A DNA stretch of 64,000 nucleotides from Salarchaeum sp. JOR-1 (GCF_007833275.1 NZ_CP042241.1:186001-250000), one strand, 5' to 3'; shown: positions 53,370-61,494, numbered from the stretch's first letter. The notes: generated by a model from the sequence alone, not told the origin. Made by a program: numbers and translations.

Positions 53370-54734
53370 ATGAGCAAGGAGTGACTGCCAAACCTGTCAC
53401 GGCTCGAGTACCTCGCGGGCGCGGCGACGCTCGGCGCGCTGGGGACGGGGGGCGTGGTGTACAACGGCGACCTTCCCTTCTCGGAGTCGGAGACGCCGAC
53501 GTACGTCGCCCAGCAGGGCTACCTCCGCTGGGAGCTGGAGCCGCTGTCGTACGAGAACCAGACGGTGAGGGAGTTCTACGGGTACGGCGACGGCGGGGAC
53601 GCCGGCGCGAACCCGTCCGCGCCCCTCGCGGCGGACGACACGGCGAGTCGCGTGTTTGCGTACACGGGCCCCGTGAACGACAGCCTCGGGTTCCTGCACG
53701 GCGGGCCGAACGGCCCCGCGGGCGAGGCGGACTTCGCGTTTTCGGGATTGAACCGGTCGAAGGGCGAGTGGGTGGTGCGCGACGACCCCCTCGACGCGGA
53801 CGACGACTACGAGCCGTGGGCGGGCGGGAACCAGCGCGTGGACTGGCAGTGGCCCGCGGGCGGGACGGACGGCGGCGCGTTCTGGAACGCGTTCGAGAGC
53901 ACCGTGAAAGTGAACCCGAAGACGCTGTCCGGCGTGGACTCGTGGCGGTTGCTCTCCGGGCCAAACCCAGCGAATCCGACCGTGCACGAACTCTCCCCGG
54001 AGAAACCACTGAAGATTCGGGAGGCGAAGCGACCCGTGAAGACGATGAACGTGGACGTGATGCCGGACTCAGCGGACACCGTCTTCGACCCGTACTCCCA
54101 GGACACGCTCGACGTGGCCGTGAAACCCGGCGGGGAGGTCGGGCCGGACGACCTCGACCCCGGGAACTACTCGCTCTACTTCGGCTCCCGGGAGTACCTC
54201 GCCGGGCAGAACGGCGCGTCCCCCCAGAAGAGCATGACGGTAGAGGGCGACCTCCTCCTGAAGTACAAGATTTCCGCGGCGAACTTCAGCCTGAGCGACC
54301 GCACCGCCTACCTCGTCGGGAAGTCGAAGTCGGGCGCGTGGGTGCGCGGCACCGACACCATCCACCCCGGCGGGTTCGGCACCGGCGACCCCTCGGGGAA
54401 CCTCGTGGTCTCCGACCTGCACGTGGACGCCGCGGGCGCGGACGAACAGAACCTGAACGGCGAGTGGGTGGAGTTCCAGAACGCGGGGGACGCGACGCTC
54501 GACCTCACCGGGTACACCGTCCGGGACGAGGAGGGCTGGGCGTTCCACCTGCCGGACGGCTTCGCGCTCGACCCGCAGGAGACGGTTCGCCTCCACACGG
54601 GGAGCGGCGAGTACGGCCCGCACAACCTCTACTGGGGCGTCGAGTCCGAGGTCTGGGAGAACGGCGGCGGCACCGTCATCGTCGAGGACGACACCGACAC
54701 GCCGGTTATCGAGTACGAGTACCCGCGGAACTAG
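53370..54734 (+). pseudogene. Exported lamin-tail-domain protein, interrupted by TGA at codon 5
   Basis: From ATG 53370 the frame reads MSKE, then TGA (53382-53384), then LPNLSRLEYLAGAATLGALG into a long open frame ending at 54734. Apart from the stop this is one continuous exported protein of 454 codons: a hydrophobic signal with a degraded twin-arginine pattern (SRLEYL), a large soluble region (RWELEPLSYENQTVREFYGY), and a C-terminal lamin-tail domain (EWVEFQNAGDATLDLTGYTV ... EEGWAFHLPDGFALDPQETV). Initiation at GTG 53454 would give 426 residues without a signal. A nonsense mutation or a sequencing error explains it. Confidence 0.75.
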
Positions 54735-55132
54735 GGGCTCCGGTAGTCGGGGTTGAGTCTGACGACGAGCCGGTAGCCGAGGAACACCGGCGGGAAGATG
54801 GCACAGACGAGTACGGCGGTGAATCGCGTCGCCGGTGCGGCCGCGGCCAGCAGACGGGATGCGAACACGGAGAGGACGACGGCGACGCCCGTTCCGCCCG
54901 CGAACGCGACCGCGAGCCAGCCCGCGAGGCCGAGAGCACCGCGGTTGTTCGTGAACGACGAGAAGTCGAACCGCTCCGCGTGTCGAAGGCCGTCGTAGTG
55001 AGCGGGAACCATCGCGACACCCATGAGCACGGCGAGGACAACCGGGTCGGCCGGCGAAAACACCCACATGAATGCGGTGACGAGCACGACACTCACCGCC
55101 TGCAACGGCCTAATAGGGACGTTCGAAATCAA
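54731..55132 (-). CDS. Four-helix membrane protein B (paralogue of 55129-55557)
   Basis: A 133-residue protein with four hydrophobic helices: PLQAVSVVLVTAFMWVFSPA, VVLAVLMGVAMVPAHYDGL, LAGWLAVAFAGGTGVAVVLS and FTAVLVCAIFPPVFLGYRLV. It shares layout and sequence points with the upstream gene: P-x-HY before the second loop, an Arg, FDFSSF against FDYNRF, and a C-terminus VVRLNPDYRSP against VVSRLNPEYVTP. I recognise no family. Its start overlaps its partner's stop by 4 bp. Confidence 0.72.
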   Translation of the reverse strand: MISNVPIRPLQAVSVVLVTAFMWVFSPADPVVLAVLMGVAMVPAHYDGLRHAERFDFSSFTNNRGALGLAGWLAVAFAGGTGVAVVLSVFASRLLAAAAPATRFTAVLVCAIFPPVFLGYRLVVRLNPDYRSP

Positions 55133-55557
55133 TTCTGGCGCGTGTTAATTGCAGTTGGCGTGACGTATTCGGGGTTTAGTCGGCTGACGACGCGGGAACC
55201 GAGTAGGCCGGCGACAAGTGCGGGAAGCCCGACCATCGCAACCAGGCGGAGCGTGCCGTTCGCGGAGACCGCGGCGTCGACGACGAACGCCAGCGCGAGC
55301 GCGACCACGAAGACGAGAACGACTACCAGAGCGAACGCGCTCACGACGCCACGCCACCCCTCCTCGTCCGCGAATCGGTTGTAATCGAACTCCGGCGAGT
55401 ACACGAGGCGGACGTAGTGAATCGGCAAGAAGACGAGTGACACCATCACGGCCGCCTCCAGCGGGGACACGGGAGTCAGAACGCCGAACAGAAGGTAGCC
55501 GGCGACGAACACGACGAGCACGACCGGGAGTTGGACGCGGAGAGGTGGATTGGTCAT
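55129..55557 (-). CDS. Four-helix membrane protein A, downstream of secreted protein
   Basis: A 142-residue protein with four hydrophobic helices: VQLPVVLVVFVAGYLLFGVL, EAAVMVSLVFLPIHYVRLVY, VVSAFALVVVLVFVVALALA and LVAMVGLPALVAGLLGSRVV, and the tail SRLNPEYVTPTAINTRQN. It begins 7 bp after the stop of the secreted-protein gene and is coupled to protein B, so the three form an operon. No family is recognised. Its place after an exported protein would suit an immunity or export partner, which is inference. Confidence 0.72.
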   Translation of the reverse strand: MTNPPLRVQLPVVLVVFVAGYLLFGVLTPVSPLEAAVMVSLVFLPIHYVRLVYSPEFDYNRFADEEGWRGVVSAFALVVVLVFVVALALAFVVDAAVSANGTLRLVAMVGLPALVAGLLGSRVVSRLNPEYVTPTAINTRQN

Positions 55558-55564
55558 TTGTAAT

Positions 55565-56263
55565 TCAGACAGGATTGTTGATTTCGTTCAACGAAGCGAG
55601 TGCGGCAGCGGCCATAACTCCCGCAGTAACAACCCCACCGTTCGCACGGAGCGTCGGAGAGTTTCCAATGTCAGTGACGATATCCGCATTATCGGTTAAC
55701 CAGTCTTTCCCCGAAACAAACGGAATTGTGAATGGTGACGGGTCGCCATTATTCAACTCATCACGCTTGTCAGGGAGGTTGCATCCGAGGAATTTACACA
55801 CACCTGCATCCTCGTTACCGACTAATAAGCATCCGTCAGTTGGATTAACACCGACCCAAAAACTGACTTCTACTTGAAATATATCATTCTCTGTAACTGT
55901 TGCTGTCACATCGGTCCAGTAAACCTCCGGCGTCTGAATTCCACCACAATCTTTCGCGCCGTAGTATAGGGCAGCAGGGGTACTCAGACAAACCTCGATA
56001 TCCCCGTCCGGATAGCAGCCTTCGATTGCGAGTCCACCAGGGTTGTCATAGGAGGGGATCTCAGGAGAGACCTGAAGAATAAACTCGTTAATGTATGCAT
56101 TCCATTCTTCATCAGTCCCTCCAGACGGTTCTTTTGCGGCGACCCTCGAGCTTTCTCCGTCCGTCCCAACCGTCGGCCCGTCACTACCGGTATCCGGTTT
56201 GGCGCTCGCTGCCCGGGACAGGCCTACGAGGCCGACTCCGGCCGTAGTGAGACTGAATCTCAC
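55565..56263 (-). CDS. Lower-GC six-cysteine secreted protein, 5' end out of frame
   Basis: The open frame from GTG 56263 gives 232 residues: MRFSLTTAGVGLVGLSRAAS, the hydrophobic part of a signal peptide, then a polar linker and a mature domain with six cysteines (83, 92, 106, 145, 156, 161; GCYPDGDIEVCL, DGCLLV, GVCKFLGC), ending in a Gly/Ala-rich hydrophobic helix (GGVVTAGVMAAAALASL). Upstream codons in this frame spell TRRNALKTVRFSL, a twin-arginine motif, but no start codon. The leaderless ATG (56325) is in another frame because of an (AG)6 tract. GC content is clearly below the neighbours. Function unknown; a bacteriocin-like role is possible. Confidence 0.65.
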   Translation of the reverse strand: MRFSLTTAGVGLVGLSRAASAKPDTGSDGPTVGTDGESSRVAAKEPSGGTDEEWNAYINEFILQVSPEIPSYDNPGGLAIEGCYPDGDIEVCLSTPAALYYGAKDCGGIQTPEVYWTDVTATVTENDIFQVEVSFWVGVNPTDGCLLVGNEDAGVCKFLGCNLPDKRDELNNGDPSPFTIPFVSGKDWLTDNADIVTDIGNSPTLRANGGVVTAGVMAAAALASLNEINNPV

Positions 56264-56265
56264 GG

Positions 56266-56325
56266 TCTTAAGTGCGTTTCTTCGGGTTACCTCTCTCTCT
56301 CTGAATTGCCTATCTCCCTAGGCAT
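56266..56325 (-). other. Out-of-frame leader of the secreted protein (ATG to early stop)
   Basis: ATG 56325 begins a 19-residue frame, MPREIGNSERERGNPKKRT, ending at TAA 56266-56268. If one AG unit were missing from the tract inside it, the same ATG would read MPREIGNSEREVTRRNALK and on into the secreted protein, restoring an entire Tat signal peptide. Confidence 0.7.
56291..56302 (-). repeat. (AG)6 dinucleotide tract, candidate phase-variation switch
   Basis: Six AG units (CT on the plus strand) lie 23-34 nt inside the leader reading frame of the secreted protein. Six units put the Tat signal out of frame; five or eight units put it in frame. Slippage at such tracts is a known source of phase variation. 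Confidence 0.75.
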
Positions 56326-56329
56326 GAAC

Positions 56330-56368
56330 AACCCACTATACTACTGTAATAAATAATTTTCGTGGGTT
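56330..56368 (-). promoter_or_regulatory. Promoter of the secreted-protein operon inside an inverted repeat
   Basis: An AT-rich element (TATTTATTA on the minus strand, about 56347-56355) is centred 27 bp upstream of ATG 56325, the spacing of a leaderless start. It is enclosed by a perfect 7-bp inverted repeat, AACCCAC at 56330-56336 and GTGGGTT at 56362-56368, which could be an operator. Confidence 0.55.
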
Positions 56369-56377
56369 TGAATTGTT

Positions 56378-56629
56378 CTACGCCGTGACTTTCCAGGTGG
56401 TGCTGGAGGAGTACCCCCACTTCTCGACGTCGAGGTCGATGTCGGCCTGCTGGAGTGCGGGCATGTTCGTGCCGACTTCTTTCGCGGACATGTCGAGTTC
56501 GTCGCCGATGAGACGGGACTTGAAGTAGGTCTTCGTCGGGGCGTTCTCGCGGAGGAACGCGAGGATGGCCTCCTGTTTGTCGGTGAGTGTCGGAGCCTGG
56601 ACGGCCTGTGCCTGGGACGCGGCGCTCAT
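56378..56629 (-). CDS. DUF7123 family small DNA-binding-like protein
   Basis: An 83-residue protein, MSAASQAQAVQAPTLTDKQE. The core AILAFLRENAPTKTYFKSRL, IGDELDMSAKEVGTNMPALQ and VEKWGYSSSTTWKVTA forms a winged-helix-like unit in which KEVGTNM would be the recognition helix. The family is conserved in haloarchaea and uncharacterised; a regulator role is inferred. GTG 56644 would add five residues; ATG 56629 is preferred. Confidence 0.8.
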   Translation of the reverse strand: MSAASQAQAVQAPTLTDKQEAILAFLRENAPTKTYFKSRLIGDELDMSAKEVGTNMPALQQADIDLDVEKWGYSSSTTWKVTA

Positions 56630-56824
56630 ACTCGACTGGAACACGCATACCTCAAAAGGGGCTTTGGTACGCTAAGTAAAACACACCTTGTAGGCTTTCT
56701 GTCCGCCATTCACGGCGCTTTCGATGGTTCGAGTGGTGGCGAGGGTGGCCTGGTGGTGGGGTGGTTGGTACGGGTGGCTAAGAGTCCAGAAAGTTCTTAG
56801 GCGAAACCGCCCCCCATTAGGGCA

Positions 56825-58663
56825 ATGAGCGATGCGTCCGTCGAGGTGAGCGTCGTCCTCCCGGCGTACAACGAGGAGGACACCATCCGGGAGACGGTGG
56901 AGACGACGCTCGCGACGCTCGACGGCTTCCTGCCCGCGGGGAGTTTCGAGGTCGTGGTGGCGGAGGACGGCTGTGACGACCGGACGCCCGAGATCGCGGA
57001 CGAATTCGCGGCCGCGGACTCGCGAGTGCGGCACTTCCACTCGGACGAACGCCTCGGTCGGGGCGGCGCGCTGGACTTCGCGTTCGAGCGCGCGGCGGGC
57101 GACGTGCTCGTGTACTTCGACACCGACCTCGCGACCGACATGCGTCACCTGGAGGAACTCGTGGAGAGCGTGCGGTCGGGCGAGTACGACGTGGCGACGG
57201 GGTCGCGGTGGCTCCCCGGGAACGTCGCGGACCGCCCGGCGAAGCGCGGCATCCCCTCCCGGGGATTCAACTTCGCGACGCGACTCCTGCTCGGATCCGA
57301 CCTGCGCGACCACCAGTGCGGGTTCAAGGCGTTCAGTCGGGAGGCGTTCGAGTCGTTACATGGCGACGTGGAGGACAAGCACTGGTTCTGGGACACGGAG
57401 ATGCTCGTGCGCGCCCAGCGCAGGGGGTTTCGGGTGAATGAGTTCGCGGTAGACTGGACGCCGAAGGGCGACTCGAAAGTCGACCTCGTCCGCGACGTGT
57501 TCGGGATGGGGTCGCAGATTCTCCGGTGTTTCTGGGAGTTCCGGGTGTCGCCGTACGCGAGCCGGCGGACGGGAATGGCCGTCGGCGTCCTCCTGTCGAT
57601 TCTGGCGTTCGCGCTGATGTTCGTCTACATCGACACCGACACGTTCGTTCGGGAGGTGTCGAACGCTGATCCGGCGCTCGTCGCGGCGGGCGCGGCCGTG
57701 TACGTCGCGTCGTGGCCGCTCCGCGGACTCCGCTACCGCGACATCCTCGCGGAGCTCGGGTACGACGGGAGCGTGGGGTTCCTCACGGGCGCGGTGTTCA
57801 TCAGTCAGACGGGGAACCTGGTGATACCGGCGCGGGCGGGTGACGCCATCCGCGCGTACATCGTGAAGGCGCGGCGGGGCGTGCCGTACAGGACGGGGTT
57901 CGCGTCGCTCGCGGTCGAGCGCGTGTTCGACCTGCTCACCATCACGGTGCTCGCGGGGAGCGTGCTCGTCGGTCTCGCGCTGTTCGCGCCGGGAACGCTC
58001 GTCGAGCTCGCGACCACCGCGTCCGGCGTCGGCGTGGAGGGGAACGCCGGGGCCGTCCAGCAGGCCGTCGTCGTCGCCACCGTCGTGGGCGCGCTCGCCA
58101 TCGGCTCCGTCGCTCTCATCGTCTGGTCGGCGCGCTCGGACACGAACTACGTCCGCCGGGTGGTGAACTGGGCGAGCGACGACTCGTACACGGAGTACGT
58201 CGCGGGCGTCTTCGAGGACTTCGTGACGGACGTCCAGCGCGTCGCCGGCACTGCGCGCGGGTTCGCCCGCGTCGGCGGGACGAGCGTTCTGGTCTGGACT
58301 ATCGACGTGGCGACGGCGCTCCTCGTGTTCCGCGCGTTCGGCCTCAGCCTCCCGCTCGTCGACCTCGTCGCGGTCGGCTTCTTCGCGGTGAGCGTCGGGA
58401 ACCTCTCGAAGGTGATTCCGGGGCCGCCGGGCGGTATCGGCATCTACGAGGCCGCGTTCGCCGCGATCGTCCATACGCTCCTGCCGGTGTCGTTCGCCAC
58501 GGCGGTCGCCGTCGCCATCGTCGACCACGTCGTGAAGAACGTCGTCACGGTCGCTGGCGGCGCGGGGTCGATGATTTGGTTGAACGTCTCGCTCACCGAG
58601 GCCGTGGACGGCACGGTCGAACCGGAGACCGAGGAGGAGGCGGCAGTCAGTAGTAGTCGGTGA
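56825..58663 (+). CDS. aglD: AglD-type glycosyltransferase with membrane flippase-like domain
   Basis: A 612-residue two-part protein. Residues 1-235 are a GT2 domain like dolichol-phosphate mannosyltransferase: VSVVLPAYNEEDTIRETVET, VVAEDGCDDRTPEIADEF, LVYFDTDLATDMRHLEELVE (DxD) and HQCGFKAFSREAFE. From residue 250 there are about eight transmembrane helices of the UPF0104/LPG-synthetase type (FISQTGNLVIPARAGDAIRA; LSKVIPGPPGGIGIYEAAFA). In Haloferax AglD charges dolichol phosphate with the final mannose of the S-layer N-glycan; assignment here is by architecture. Confidence 0.88.
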   Translation: MSDASVEVSVVLPAYNEEDTIRETVETTLATLDGFLPAGSFEVVVAEDGCDDRTPEIADEFAAADSRVRHFHSDERLGRGGALDFAFERAAGDVLVYFDTDLATDMRHLEELVESVRSGEYDVATGSRWLPGNVADRPAKRGIPSRGFNFATRLLLGSDLRDHQCGFKAFSREAFESLHGDVEDKHWFWDTEMLVRAQRRGFRVNEFAVDWTPKGDSKVDLVRDVFGMGSQILRCFWEFRVSPYASRRTGMAVGVLLSILAFALMFVYIDTDTFVREVSNADPALVAAGAAVYVASWPLRGLRYRDILAELGYDGSVGFLTGAVFISQTGNLVIPARAGDAIRAYIVKARRGVPYRTGFASLAVERVFDLLTITVLAGSVLVGLALFAPGTLVELATTASGVGVEGNAGAVQQAVVVATVVGALAIGSVALIVWSARSDTNYVRRVVNWASDDSYTEYVAGVFEDFVTDVQRVAGTARGFARVGGTSVLVWTIDVATALLVFRAFGLSLPLVDLVAVGFFAVSVGNLSKVIPGPPGGIGIYEAAFAAIVHTLLPVSFATAVAVAIVDHVVKNVVTVAGGAGSMIWLNVSLTEAVDGTVEPETEEEAAVSSSR

Positions 58664-59153
58664 CGAACGGGCCGAGCGCGCCCGCGAGCGCGTGGCGGAG
58701 CGCAGATTCCCTGTCGACGAGGTCGCCGGTGAGCGCGCCCGCCGCGCCCTCGGATCGTGCGACGTTCTCCGCACCGACGACGTCGTCCATCACGGGCCCG
58801 AGTTCCTCGCCGGCCCGCACGCGCGCCGCGATGCCGTCGGGGAGGACGAACCGCGGGCCGCCCCCCAACCCGGTGGTGTCGCCGTCCGTCACGGCCGCCC
58901 ACATCGTGAGCAGGAGGGCGTCGTCCGCGGGGGCGACGCCGCCTTCGAGGCCGACACCGAGGTCGTAGTCGCCGGCGGCGAGCGCGCGTTCCGCCCGGTT
59001 GCGCGCGCCCTCGCGCGTCTCCGACTCGGTCATCGGCTGTTCCGATACGCCCGACGGCACGCCCTCCGTGGTGACGGTGGCGTTCAGCGCGGCGGTCGCG
59101 CGCTCGGTCGCCTCGCGCTTCACGGGGTTCTCGCTCCCGACTGCGATTCGCAT
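58647..59153 (-). CDS. Inosine/xanthosine triphosphatase (DUF84/YjjX family)
   Basis: A 168-residue protein, MRIAVGSENPVKREATERAT. DUF84 motifs are GVPSGVSEQPMTESETREGA, GARNRAERAL, YDLGVGLEGGVAPADDALLL and GAAGALTGDLVDRESALRHA. The family hydrolyses non-canonical ITP/XTP to protect nucleotide pools. It converges with aglD, overlapping by 17 bp, and is divergent from tfb. Confidence 0.9.
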   Translation of the reverse strand: MRIAVGSENPVKREATERATAALNATVTTEGVPSGVSEQPMTESETREGARNRAERALAAGDYDLGVGLEGGVAPADDALLLTMWAAVTDGDTTGLGGGPRFVLPDGIAARVRAGEELGPVMDDVVGAENVARSEGAAGALTGDLVDRESALRHALAGALGPFVTDYY

Positions 59154-59271
59154 ACCGGCTCGTGGCGAGCGCGGGGTGAAAGCGTTCCGGCGACCGTGTG
59201 AGTGCGTGACGAACCAGCTGCGAAGGGGAACGCTTATGCGCGTTTTGGGCTAACCCTGTTTCCACGACCCC

Positions 59272-59287
59272 CTCCGAGTTTTCGGAG
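59272..59287 (+). promoter_or_regulatory. Hairpin just upstream of the tfb start
   Basis: CTCCGA-GTTT-TCGGAG forms a perfect 6-bp stem with a 4-nt loop, ending 7 nt before the ATG at 59295. No good TATA lies 27 bp upstream of the ATG; the nearest AT-rich stretch is farther out (CGCTTATGCG at 59231-59240), so the message may have a short 5' leader containing the hairpin. Confidence 0.4.
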
Positions 59288-59294
59288 TTTACGC

Positions 59295-60257
59295 ATGACT
59301 AACCAGCGCATACAATCCCGAACGCAAGAGACGACCGAAGCGGAAACCGAGAGCGAGGAGTCCAACGAATGCCCCGAGTGCGGCGGCCTCGTCATCCAGG
59401 ACGAGGAACACGGCGAGTCCGTCTGCATGGACTGCGGCCTCGTCGTCGAGGAGGACGGCATCGACCGTGGCCCGGAGTGGCGCGCCTTTGACTCCGCGGA
59501 GAAAGACGAGAAGAGCCGCGTGGGCGCACCCACCACGAACACGATGCACGACAAAGGGTTGTCCACGAACATCGACTGGCGGGACAAGGACGCCTACGGC
59601 AACAGCCTCTCCTCGAACCAGCGCCAGAAGATGCAGCGCCTCCGCAAGTGGAACGAGCGCTTCCGCACTCGGGACGCAAAGGAGCGCAACCTGAAGCAGG
59701 CGCTCGGCGAAATCGACCGGATGGCGTCGGCGCTCGGCCTCCCGGACAACGTCCGCGAGACGGCGTCGGTCATCTATCGGCGCGCGCTCGAAGAAGACCT
59801 CCTGCCCGGCCGCAGCATCGAGGGCGTCTCCACCTCGTGCGTGTACGCCGCCGCGCGCCAGGCCGGCGTCCCCCGCAGCCTCGACGAAATCGCGGACGTG
59901 AGCCGCGTCGAGAAGGCCGAAATCGCCCGCACGTACCGGTACGTCGTGCGCGAACTCGGCCTCGAAGTGCGGCCCGCCGACCCCGAGAGCTACGTGCCGC
60001 GCTTTGCGTCCAGCCTCGAACTCTCCGACGAGGCCGAACACCGCGCCCGCGAACTCCTCCAGACCGCGAAGGACAAGGGCGTTCACTCCGGGAAGTCCCC
60101 CGTCGGTCTCGCCGCCGCGGCCGTCTACGCCGCCGCGCTCCTCACGAACGAGAAGACCACGCAGGCGAAAGTCAGCGAGGTCGCGGACATCAGCGAGGTC
60201 ACGATCCGCAACCGCTACCACGAGCTCCTCGAAGCCGAGGACTCGATTCCCGTCTAG
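59295..60257 (+). CDS. tfb: Transcription initiation factor TFB
   Basis: A 320-residue TFIIB homologue. The N-terminal zinc ribbon is C26/C29/C44/C47 (CPECGG ... CMDCGLVV), the B-reader region EWRAFDSAEKDEKSRVGAPT follows, then two cyclin folds (ALGEIDRMASALGLPDNVRE; GRSIEGVSTSCVYAAARQAG; SPVGLAAAAVYAAALLTNEK; EVADISEVTIRNRYHELLEA). It bridges TBP-promoter complexes to RNA polymerase. Haloarchaea carry several TFBs; which paralogue this is cannot be told from the window. Confidence 0.97.
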   Translation: MTNQRIQSRTQETTEAETESEESNECPECGGLVIQDEEHGESVCMDCGLVVEEDGIDRGPEWRAFDSAEKDEKSRVGAPTTNTMHDKGLSTNIDWRDKDAYGNSLSSNQRQKMQRLRKWNERFRTRDAKERNLKQALGEIDRMASALGLPDNVRETASVIYRRALEEDLLPGRSIEGVSTSCVYAAARQAGVPRSLDEIADVSRVEKAEIARTYRYVVRELGLEVRPADPESYVPRFASSLELSDEAEHRARELLQTAKDKGVHSGKSPVGLAAAAVYAAALLTNEKTTQAKVSEVADISEVTIRNRYHELLEAEDSIPV

Positions 60258-60287
60258 GTTTTTCACTCGCTCGATCCAAGTCGGGGT

Positions 60288-60647
60288 ATGCGAGTCCCCG
60301 AGTCGCTCCCCGCCCGTGCGGGTGTCGTCCTCGTCGGCGCGCTCACCGGCGGCGTCATCGCCGCGCTCGCGAGCACCGTCCTCCCCAGCCCCTATCCGTT
60401 AGCGGTCGGTATCGCGGCCGCCGTCCCCGTGATGGATGTCGGCATCTATCCGGAGAACGTCCCCGCCGGGGCCAGCGTGGCCGCGCGGGTCGGCGTCTCG
60501 GCGGCTGTCGGCGGCGCGCTCGCCGGGTGTGTCGTCGGCTGGGCGTGGCTGGCGTTCTCCCTCCCGTTCCCGACTGGATTCGCGATCGGAACCGCCTACC
60601 TCGCGGCCGAGTTCGCCGGATCCGCCGCGCTGTCCCGCCTCACCTAA
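60288..60647 (+). CDS. Small four-helix membrane protein
   Basis: A 119-residue protein, MRVPESLPARAGVVLVGALT, with about four hydrophobic segments (GVVLVGALTGGVIAALASTV; YPLAVGIAAAVPVMDVGI; VGVSAAVGGALAGCVVGWAW; GFAIGTAYLAAEFAGSAALS). No family is recognised. It starts in the context GTCGGGGTATG and lies between tfb and aroD, 24 bp before aroD on the same strand. Confidence 0.7.
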   Translation: MRVPESLPARAGVVLVGALTGGVIAALASTVLPSPYPLAVGIAAAVPVMDVGIYPENVPAGASVAARVGVSAAVGGALAGCVVGWAWLAFSLPFPTGFAIGTAYLAAEFAGSAALSRLT

Positions 60648-60671
60648 GTCGGCGGCGCGAAAGTATCGGGT

Positions 60672-61343
60672 ATGGAGTTCACGGAGTTCACGCTCGCCGC
60701 CTCGACGGACACGCTCGCGGATGAACCCGCGGCGCGCGAGCACGCCGACTGCCTGGAGTTCCGGATGGATCTCGCGAGCGACCCGCTCGCCGCGCTCGAC
60801 GACTACGACGGCGCGCTCCCCCTGCTCGCGACGAACCGCGCGGCGTGGGAGGGCGGCGACGCCGCGGACGACGACGCCCGCCTCGACGCGCTCTGCGAGG
60901 CCGTCGCGCACGACGCGGTCGAAGCAGTGGATATCGAGTTGGAGTCGATGCTGGACGGCGACGGCACGCGCGTGCGGGACGCCGCGCGGGACGCGGACGT
61001 GTCAGTGGTGGTGTCGGTGCACGACTTCGAGGGGACGCCGCTCCGCCAGGACATGCGCGGCCTCCTCGGGAACGCCGTGGAGTACGGCGACGTGGGGAAG
61101 CTCGCCGTCACGGCCCAGGACAGACAGGACGCGCTCGACCTCCTCACGGTGACGCACGAGTACGCGCTGGCGGACGAACCGGTGGCGACGATGGCGATGG
61201 GGGAAGCCGGCCGGCACACGCGCGCCGTCGCGCCCGTCTACGGCTCCAGAATCGGGTACGCGCCCGTCCGGGCCGCGGACGCGACCGCGCCCGGCCAGTA
61301 CGACCTCGAAACCCTCCGCGCGCTCGTCGACGACCTGCGGTAG
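60672..61343 (+). CDS. aroD: 3-dehydroquinate dehydratase, type I
   Basis: A 223-residue class I DHQase barrel. The order of motifs is [40 protein letters not shown] (catalytic His), [12 protein letters not shown] (Schiff-base Lys near residue 141) and [20 protein letters not shown] with substrate-binding Arg. It dehydrates 3-dehydroquinate in the shikimate pathway. TrpC and TrpB of the same broader pathway lie 0.7 kb downstream. A strong hairpin-T5 terminator follows. Confidence 0.94.
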   Translation: MEFTEFTLAASTDTLADEPAAREHADCLEFRMDLASDPLAALDDYDGALPLLATNRAAWEGGDAADDDARLDALCEAVAHDAVEAVDIELESMLDGDGTRVRDAARDADVSVVVSVHDFEGTPLRQDMRGLLGNAVEYGDVGKLAVTAQDRQDALDLLTVTHEYALADEPVATMAMGEAGRHTRAVAPVYGSRIGYAPVRAADATAPGQYDLETLRALVDDLR

Positions 61344-61390
61344 TGACGCTGCAGACGCGGTCGTGCATCGCCGGGCGGCGCGCGGCGTTC

Positions 61391-61418
61391 TCGAGCGACT
61401 TCGTCGCTCGACTTTTTC
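61391..61418 (+). terminator. Intrinsic-type terminator after aroD
   Basis: A perfect 9-bp stem, TCGAGCGAC (61391-61399) and GTCGCTCGA (61403-61411), closes on a TTC loop and is followed by CTTTTTC. This is a classical hairpin plus T-run, about 50 bp after the aroD stop. Confidence 0.75.
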
Positions 61419-61494
61419 GTGGAGGGTTTTCGAGGAGAGGGGCCCGCAGGTCGCCGACAGCGACCGAGGAAACCCGACGAAGAAAACGGTCCGT

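Noticed and set aside
53382-53384. TGA decoded as selenocysteine in the lamin-tail gene
   Set aside because: Haloarchaea are not known to have selenocysteine insertion machinery, and no SECIS-like element is apparent. A nonsense mutation or read error is simpler.
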